Below, piece by piece: positions 1 through 4,460 of a stretch of 6,093 nucleotides of DNA. A program made the position numbers and the translations under genes. A model generated the notes under the pieces. The model saw only the letters and a program-made list of their open reading frames with translations, did no database searches and had not been told where the DNA came from. Origin of the DNA: an archaeon (GTDB taxonomy: Archaea; Asgardarchaeota; Heimdallarchaeia; Hodarchaeales; S146-22); NCBI GenBank assembly GCA_024276395.1, contig JAJRXH010000206.1:1-6093 (forward strand), given 5' to 3'. The stretch's first letter is position 1. Each line of letters opens with the position of its first letter.

Positions 1-1322
1 AAAAAGTTTCCTAGATTAATAAGATTTCTCGTGGTAAGAGTTGATGAGGGATGGTAAGTATTACTACTTAACTGTTCAAATTTCCAGACTGTTTGGTTGC
101 CTAATTTTTTGACGGTCCAGTTACCAGTGACGATAAATTCTGCAGAGGCATTACTTGGTGTCAAATGAGAGAAAACTTTTCTTGTTCGATAGGAATTAGG
201 GGATTCCAAGCTTATCCTGTAGATGGCATTTTGTTCATTCGTGAATTTGAAAAGATAAGTATTGGTGGGATTGTCGACAGTTAGTTGAATGGTAGTATCA
301 GATTGGATGAGTGGGGCTGGGTTCAGATCATGGGAAAGTGAAAATGATCCCTCATCTGAAGATAATCGATTATAGACAGCTATCACATAGAATTGAGATG
401 AAATGGCAGCAAAATTGATCGATTCTGTAGATGTATCTTTAGCTGTACTCGTTGAGATTTGTTTTCCATTATCGTCAAACACGATTAAATCGATGTCGGT
501 ACCTAATGATCCCGTTGATGAAATCCGATTTTGAGTTCCGACCTCAGGACTGATGTAATATGCCTTGAGATCACCAGCAACCACCGTGTCAACTGTCTGG
601 TCAAATTGCATCACGTGGACGCGCTTGATAGTAGATTCGAAGTTGATGGCAGTGTCTCCGTTATTTTTCAATGAAAGGCTATAAAAATCGTCGTTTGGCG
701 TGAAAAAGATGATGATGTTGTTTTCGTCATCCTCATAATGTGATTGCACGTTCCCTTGAGCGTTGCGGATCGTTATCAGAATTGGTGTCGTGATGCTAGA
801 GAAATTAGCAAAAAACACTGCAGATGCATTGCCTCTAAGTACATAAGTGTGCGTTTCATTTGCTCCCAAACGATCCGTGAATGAAACTTGGTCTTGTTCC
901 ATTCCAGTTGAAGAAAATTTGAGCATCCGAGATCCAGATACAAGAGAGAATTTTTCCGCGATCGTGGACGGAGTCGTGGTGATTACTTGTTTCTCTCCCT
1001 TACTGGACTGGACTGATTGATCCAAATTGAATTCCATGCTGGGTATTGTTTGTCCAGATGTAATTTCTCGTGTAGGTGTTGGAATGATGGTTGGCGGAAC
1101 AAAAGCTGGAAATAAAATCGTCATAACTGCACCGCTAGTTATGATGCACGTGAAGAGCATTCCAAAAAATGAACTAACATTCAGCTGTGAGTTCTTCTTC
1201 ATCAACTTAGGAAGAGAATTAAAGCGAAAGGCGTGCATGTGTGATAGAAAGAAAAAAAGCACGCCCATTTTATTCCATATTTTTTCACTAGTTTTTATTT
1301 TCATCTTAGCCGTTCTTTTCAT
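1..1322 (-). CDS. Membrane-anchored extracytoplasmic protein with PPC-like beta domain (C-terminus off window)
   Basis: An open frame of 440 codons runs without a stop to the left edge, so the C-terminus is missing. From the start chosen here (ATG 1322) there is a Lys-rich N-terminus, one strong hydrophobic segment at residues ~50-75 (signal anchor or signal peptide), a Pro/Thr linker (~76-95), then beta-rich, Ser/Thr/Asn-rich sequence. Residues ~245-332 resemble a bacterial pre-peptidase C-terminal (PPC) domain: the core GTDIDLIVFDDNG, then a TST..TES turn and FYVIAVYN, match the family's DlDLyvyd.nG and Y.v.Vy pattern. Seven N-X-S/T sequons (NVS, NET, NAS, NFS, NAS, NWT, NQT) fit a glycosylated surface protein. 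Start: GGTGAG lies 5 nt before ATG 1322, with an in-frame TGA at 1329-1331. ATG 1325 is adjacent; ATG 1238 and ATG 1202 (giving MKKNSQ and a classic signal sequence) lack a Shine-Dalgarno. Coding status is firm; start and ligand are not. Confidence 0.85.
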   Translation of the reverse strand, partial: MKRTAKMKIKTSEKIWNKMGVLFFFLSHMHAFRFNSLPKLMKKNSQLNVSSFFGMLFTCIITSGAVMTILFPAFVPPTIIPTPTREITSGQTIPSMEFNLDQSVQSSKGEKQVITTTPSTIAEKFSLVSGSRMLKFSSTGMEQDQVSFTDRLGANETHTYVLRGNASAVFFANFSSITTPILITIRNAQGNVQSHYEDDENNIIIFFTPNDDFYSLSLKNNGDTAINFESTIKRVHVMQFDQTVDTVVAGDLKAYYISPEVGTQNRISSTGSLGTDIDLIVFDDNGKQISTSTAKDTSTESINFAAISSQFYVIAVYNRLSSDEGSFSLSHDLNPAPLIQSDTTIQLTVDNPTNTYLFKFTNEQNAIYRISLESPNSYRTRKVFSHLTPSNASAEFIVTGNWTVKKLGNQTVWKFEQLSSNTYHPSSTLTTRNLINLGNF

Positions 1323-1327
1323 CATTT

Positions 1328-1333
1328 CTCACC
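1328..1333 (-). promoter_or_regulatory. Shine-Dalgarno GGTGAG for the surface-protein gene
   Basis: GGTGAG on the minus strand sits 5 nt upstream of ATG 1322 and 2 nt upstream of ATG 1325. It is the only good ribosome binding site near any in-frame start of this gene, and it decides the start in favour of 1322 over the internal ATGs at 1238 and 1202. Confidence 0.5.
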
Positions 1334-1379
1334 GATAGACATTCGCCTTTTTCTCCCGCATATAACGAGTTTTTTCCAT
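1329..1379 (-). other. Possible 16-codon upstream ORF
   Basis: ATG 1379 opens a frame encoding MEKTRYMREKKANVYR and ends at TGA 1331-1329, three bases before ATG 1325. It is preceded by a weak GGATGA. The downstream gene's GGTGAG overlaps its stop codon, an arrangement that would permit translational coupling. It overlaps the TATA-like box, however, so it would be translated only from a read-through transcript from further upstream. It may well be chance. Confidence 0.15.
1357..1375 (-). promoter_or_regulatory. Candidate archaeal promoter (BRE/TATA-like) for the surface-protein gene
   Basis: The minus strand reads AAAAAACTCG followed by TTATATG (1365-1359). A TATA-like hexamer centred near 1362 with a purine-rich element upstream would place transcription start about 25 nt downstream, near 1337. 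That gives a leader of ~15 nt which still includes the GGTGAG site. The geometry agrees with the start chosen for the gene. It is judged by eye; AT-rich DNA yields such matches by chance. Confidence 0.35.
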
Positions 1380-1405
1380 TAATTATCATCCATTTATTCT
1401 TCTGT

Positions 1406-1417
1406 AGAGAAAAAATA
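1406..1417 (-). terminator. Candidate T-tract terminator after the 70-residue ORF
   Basis: Immediately after TAA (1420-1418) the minus strand reads TATTTTTTCTCT, with a run of six T. Archaeal RNA polymerase can stop at T-rich tracts without a hairpin, and the position between the small ORF and the next gene's candidate promoter is sensible. There is no convincing stem upstream. The call rests only on composition and location. Confidence 0.3.
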
Positions 1418-1630
1418 TTAAGCATTCATTTCTCCCCCGATCCCCCAGGTCGATGTTATTGTCATTAGGGTCGATTTTATACGTTTCATTGAAGATATGG
1501 AATTTAAATCTCTTGCTCTCTTCATGTGTGTTTCCATGGTTACAGAGATCACGACTTGACATTTTTGATCTTGATCTGGCATTTCTTGTATTGACTGAAA
1601 TGGATAAGTTTTGATGCAGTTTTCATTCAT
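1418..1630 (-). CDS. Small hypothetical protein, 70 residues
   Basis: ATG 1630 begins three bases after the TGA of the four-TM gene (reading TGA TAA ATG), with GAAGG in the tail of that gene 7 nt before the start. Translational coupling is therefore likely if the ORF is real. The product is soluble, with no membrane segment and an unusually high methionine content (9 of 70). I do not recognise it. The central stretch QVVISVTMETHMKRARDL followed by SMKRIKSTLMTIT has a strand-helix-strand rhythm loosely like the last part of an Lrp/AsnC-type RAM domain, but it lacks the DNA-binding half and the resemblance is too weak to assign. Codon choice looks like that of the neighbouring genes. It could be a genuine small gene, a domain remnant or a chance ORF. 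Confidence 0.5.
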   Translation of the reverse strand: MNENCIKTYPFQSIQEMPDQDQKCQVVISVTMETHMKRARDLNSISSMKRIKSTLMTITSTWGIGGEMNA

Positions 1631-1633
1631 TTA

Positions 1634-2287
1634 TCAGCCTTCTTTTTCAGTAAGTGGCGAAAGTTCATCTGACCGCAAAAAAATACTTGTAATTATGATG
1701 ATTGCTGCAAGTAACAAGAGGTAAGAACCCAAACCTAGGGCTATTGTTGATTCTGTAATCAATTCGTAGATCTCCCCATTTACTTGAATGGGAGATGTTC
1801 TCGTTACGGTATTACCAGAGATGATTGTCGTGTCATTATTATCTGTAAATGCATGGAGAAGAAAAAACTGGATGGTAAATACCCACATTGCCAAGAATAA
1901 GAAAATTAATCCAGAAATAAAAGTTAAAATTCCGCCGCTTGTTGTTTTTCCACGTAAATATGTTAACAAGCTACCAATACCACTACAAACGATCCCAATT
2001 ACCCATAAAAATGTGGTAAGAACTGCAAATACGTGATAAAAATTATCGACCTCTTCCATGGAGTCTATCTTGAATTGATTTGTTTCTTTATCATAACTTA
2101 CATTGGTAAAATCTATGGTAAAAATGGTATATTTCAGGATGTTGGCCCTTAGATAAGGTTGAGCGTTTGGTGGTGAGGGGACATTCCATGAGAACGTCAC
2201 ATTAATCACTAATAACGGGAAAAATGCGGATACAATTACAAGAAACATTCCAGTAACTTTCACACTGACAGGAATGATTTTATGCAC
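1634..2287 (-). CDS. Four-TM membrane protein of unknown function, 217 residues
   Basis: Four hydrophobic segments are clear at residues ~10-30, ~86-111, ~118-146 and ~182-204. Segments 1 and 2 are separated by a ~55-residue polar loop, segments 3 and 4 by a ~35-residue loop, and segments 2 and 3 by a very short basic turn (LRGKTTS). By the positive-inside rule this puts both termini and the short turn in the cytoplasm and the two long loops outside, a tetraspan layout like that of claudins and tetraspanins. I see no family motif (no CCG of tetraspanins; a lone Cys at ~101), so homology to those is not claimed. The start is GTG 2287: AAGGAGGAG lies 8 nt upstream and an in-frame TAA closes the frame just before it. 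It lies 48 nt after the 653-residue gene and just before the 70-residue ORF, probably in one transcript. The C-terminus is acidic and short. Confidence 0.85.
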   Translation of the reverse strand: MHKIIPVSVKVTGMFLVIVSAFFPLLVINVTFSWNVPSPPNAQPYLRANILKYTIFTIDFTNVSYDKETNQFKIDSMEEVDNFYHVFAVLTTFLWVIGIVCSGIGSLLTYLRGKTTSGGILTFISGLIFLFLAMWVFTIQFFLLHAFTDNNDTTIISGNTVTRTSPIQVNGEIYELITESTIALGLGSYLLLLAAIIIITSIFLRSDELSPLTEKEG

Positions 2288-2295
2288 TTTTATTT

Positions 2296-2304
2296 CTCCT
2301 CCTT
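2296..2304 (-). promoter_or_regulatory. Strong Shine-Dalgarno AAGGAGGAG deciding a GTG start
   Basis: AAGGAGGAG on the minus strand is the strongest ribosome binding site in the window. It lies 8 nt upstream of GTG 2287. It supports the GTG start of the four-TM gene and suggests relatively strong translation of that gene compared with its neighbours. Confidence 0.7.
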
Positions 2305-2335
2305 ACTGTTTCAAAGATATTACTTCCCATCCTCT

Positions 2336-4297
2336 CTAACCTGACTGAGAAAGTCTTTTGTTATATGCAAGAACGACTTTTGCTTGGAAATACGATAAGT
2401 TCACTTTCAAAACGATGTTTTGGAGAGTAAAATCCTGTTGTCGATCATCTCCAAGTACCTTACGTGTGGTTTCGTGCCATAGTTTCACTTCCTTAATGAG
2501 ATTAGGGCGCATTCGTTCCCAATCGATGAATTGCTCAAAAGGAAGGATTGCAAGTTCTATAATTATTGGAATCTCGATGATGTTGATGTTTCCGTCAATG
2601 AATCCTTCCACGATAGAGGGAATTCGTCGATGATGGATGTGGAGTTGTAGGAGTGTTTTTAGATTCTTTTCATAATGATTTAACATTTTCAAAATAGCAA
2701 GTGGGTCCGTGTTCAACGGGTTATCTTTTGGAAGCATTGTCATTGCCATTACCATCGTGGTGGCCAAATCTTTAATTTTGAGAGTTGAGGATAACTCGAT
2801 GACATTTCTCCATAGCTGTTCATCGATCAGTAATAACGAGCGTGTCTTTTTCGTTCTGCCATCTCTCATTCTCATGATTCTTCTCCATTTTTTGAATCGA
2901 AGTTGTTTTTTCTTTAGACTAGCGTTCTCTAGTGCTATTAGGAATTCAAGCAATGACTCATATCCGAAATGGTTCAACACGTGATTTTCACTCGTAAAAG
3001 CCAATTTCTCCACTCTTTTTCTTGCTTCTGGTTCAGAAATGCTATGTCTACTTATTATTTTATATAAGTCCTCGTAAAGCATTGTCATTTTCCACTCTTT
3101 CTCGACTTCGTGAACATCTTTGTATCTAATCGTCTGTCTTTCATTTTTTTTGGATTTGTCGTCTTTTTCATCATGTTGTGATGAGGACGAGGAAAAATAT
3201 TTCTCGAAAGCGTTACTAGCTAAATTGACGGCTCCGATGTAACCTGGTAGAAACATTCCTAATAATTGAGCCACGAAAATCGTTAGTACTAACCCCCACA
3301 TTATTGCTCCAAATGCGTCAAAGCTTCCCTTAATGGGGCTTGGGCCCGTGATGTGTGCTGCATCTGTCCAGAAGAAAGTAGTGACAAAGAATGTGAGGAT
3401 GGACGCGATGATCGATATGAGGGGTAGTATTATTACTAATAGCAAGGCAGTTAATAGCAAAGCTGGAAAAAACAAGATGAATCCGAGAAAAAAAGAGACA
3501 GATCCTAAAAGTCTCCCGTAACGGATGGTAATGGGAATTCCAATTATAGGAAACACGAAAAAAAGGAAATAAAATGGATAACTTCCCAACCAAAAACCAA
3601 TCCATATAACTAATAGGAGGATATCCTCGGATTTACCAGAGGATAGGAATGCATTCTGGTACACGTTAGGGATGAAGGTATAGGTCAAGGTAGAATAGAA
3701 CAAAAAGTATCCACAAAAGTGGATTCCACATCCTAATACTCCTAGAAGTGCTCTGATAGAAGAATTACCTTGGATGGAGGTGGAGTCAGCTATTAGTTCT
3801 TTTTTAGCGCGTTTTAGTTTGTCATAGTTATATTTAGCACGGCTCAAGAAATTCATTAGATATGCACTTGTAAAGGGGTTGTTTGAGTTAAATGGTATGA
3901 ATTTAAGAGCTGCGACGAAACATCCCAAGGATAACAAGAAAAATGGGAGCATGATGACGGGGAATGTAAAGTAATCATCCAAGGGAGCAGGCCATGAGAG
4001 AGCTTGCTGGTTTGTCATTACCAGCCAAATTATTTGGAATGGGACTTCAATGATCGTGTAAAGATCATTAAGTTGAATCTGAATGTAAGGATAATAGGTT
4101 AAAGGGTGAAGTGAATCACTGTTCAGTAATGCGAGAAGAGCATAAATTCCCAATAATAGAAGGTAGGGCAAGGAGAGCATGATGACGAGCAGCTTTAAAG
4201 ATTTCCTCGTGATCCATTTTTTGAATGCATGACTCCAATATCGATCAGAAAGGGATTTTGTCTTAGTTTCAACTACTTGTTGATTGTTCGTGATCAT
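2336..4297 (-). CDS. Polytopic membrane protein with C-terminal helical repeat domain, 653 residues
   Basis: The N-terminal ~360 residues hold about eight hydrophobic segments (roughly 35-58, 80-97, 111-133, 184-206, 226-256, 264-285, 286-308, 328-352), with a basic cytoplasmic stretch at ~153-170. A Ser run followed by a charged linker (~368-398, SSSSSSQHDEKDDKSKK) leads to a soluble, probably all-helical domain at ~402-650. This domain aligns end to end with residues ~119-363 of the neighbouring upstream gene product. Shared landmarks are WK.T.LY.DL at its start, a strongly basic patch (~463-486), P...E.A.L.F.QFI.W (~577-593) and YFQAKVVLAYNKRL at the end. I recognise no enzyme motif and no named family. 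The start is ATG 4297, with AAGGAG 12 nt upstream, which is wide spacing. A TATA-like box lies at ~4362. The stop is TAG, 48 nt before the four-TM gene. A membrane sensor, scaffold or transporter accessory is possible; none is shown. Confidence 0.9.
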   Translation of the reverse strand: MITNNQQVVETKTKSLSDRYWSHAFKKWITRKSLKLLVIMLSLPYLLLLGIYALLALLNSDSLHPLTYYPYIQIQLNDLYTIIEVPFQIIWLVMTNQQALSWPAPLDDYFTFPVIMLPFFLLSLGCFVAALKFIPFNSNNPFTSAYLMNFLSRAKYNYDKLKRAKKELIADSTSIQGNSSIRALLGVLGCGIHFCGYFLFYSTLTYTFIPNVYQNAFLSSGKSEDILLLVIWIGFWLGSYPFYFLFFVFPIIGIPITIRYGRLLGSVSFFLGFILFFPALLLTALLLVIILPLISIIASILTFFVTTFFWTDAAHITGPSPIKGSFDAFGAIMWGLVLTIFVAQLLGMFLPGYIGAVNLASNAFEKYFSSSSSQHDEKDDKSKKNERQTIRYKDVHEVEKEWKMTMLYEDLYKIISRHSISEPEARKRVEKLAFTSENHVLNHFGYESLLEFLIALENASLKKKQLRFKKWRRIMRMRDGRTKKTRSLLLIDEQLWRNVIELSSTLKIKDLATTMVMAMTMLPKDNPLNTDPLAILKMLNHYEKNLKTLLQLHIHHRRIPSIVEGFIDGNINIIEIPIIIELAILPFEQFIDWERMRPNLIKEVKLWHETTRKVLGDDRQQDFTLQNIVLKVNLSYFQAKVVLAYNKRLSQSG

Positions 4298-4309
4298 TTT
4301 TCTTTCAAA

Positions 4310-4315
4310 CTCCTT
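4310..4315 (-). promoter_or_regulatory. Shine-Dalgarno AAGGAG for the 653-residue gene
   Basis: AAGGAG on the minus strand lies 12 nt upstream of ATG 4297, longer than the usual 5-9 nt. A weaker purine tract (GAAAGAAAA) lies directly before the ATG. No other in-frame start nearby has better spacing. Confidence 0.45.
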
Positions 4316-4359
4316 GTCGGCTGTCTATTAACTGGTCATCATGATTTCAAGCGAAATTC

Positions 4360-4376
4360 AAGTATTTAGGGGTTTT
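4360..4376 (-). promoter_or_regulatory. Candidate TATA-like promoter for the 653-residue gene
   Basis: The minus strand reads AAAACCCCTAAATACTT, with TAAATAC at 4368-4362. A transcript starting about 25 nt downstream (~4339) would have a ~40-nt leader containing AAGGAG. This is the best TATA-like element in the 148-nt gap between the two paralogues. It implies the second paralogue need not depend on read-through from the first. Confidence 0.3.
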
Positions 4377-4401
4377 TCCTCCTTCATCTCGGTTCTTGAG
4401 C

Positions 4402-4433
4402 TCGTGAACTAATGGGTGGTCTCATGTTCACGA
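4402..4433 (-). repeat. 8-bp perfect inverted repeat with 16-nt spacer between the paralogues
   Basis: On the plus strand TCGTGAAC (4402-4409) is matched exactly by GTTCACGA (4426-4433), separated by 16 nt. It lies 12 nt downstream of the last of the five tandem stops and ~33 nt upstream of the candidate TATA box of the next gene. It could be a dyad operator (half-site centres 24 nt apart) or an RNA hairpin with a large loop. No T-run follows on the transcribed side, so it is not a typical intrinsic terminator. Confidence 0.45.
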
Positions 4434-4445
4434 AATTGATAAGTT

Positions 4446-4460
4446 TCATCATTATCATTA
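4446..4460 (-). other. Five consecutive in-frame stop codons ending the upstream paralogue
   Basis: After the last sense codon (CGT, Arg) the gene reads TAA TGA TAA TGA TGA in frame. Only the first stop is needed; the other four form a fail-safe cluster, or are a by-product of the short TGA/TAA-like repeat (TAATGATAATGATGA). Confidence 0.9.

Noticed and set aside
704..719. Short GATGATGATG run as a microsatellite
   Set aside because: It has only a few units and is explained by consecutive Ile codons (ATC) in the surface-protein gene.
1027..1338. 103-codon plus-strand ORF opposite the surface-protein gene
   Set aside because: It lies antisense to the N-terminal part of a much longer minus-strand frame that has a signal anchor, linker and ribosome site. 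Its own hydrophobic tail is only the complement of the AT-rich 5' end of that gene.
1788..2036. 82-codon plus-strand ORF inside the four-TM gene
   Set aside because: It is an antisense shadow of a clearly coding membrane gene, with no ribosome binding site and no independent motif.
2358..3605. Several 62-91-codon ORFs on both strands within the 653-residue gene
   Set aside because: They overlap the paralogue-supported coding frame and show no domain, ribosome site or consistent codon pattern. The minus-strand one at 3330-3605 is only a shifted frame through transmembrane codons.
4402..4433. The inverted repeat as an intrinsic terminator
   Set aside because: The loop is 16 nt and no T-run follows on the minus strand (the sequence continues GCTCAAG), so it does not fit a Rho-independent terminator.
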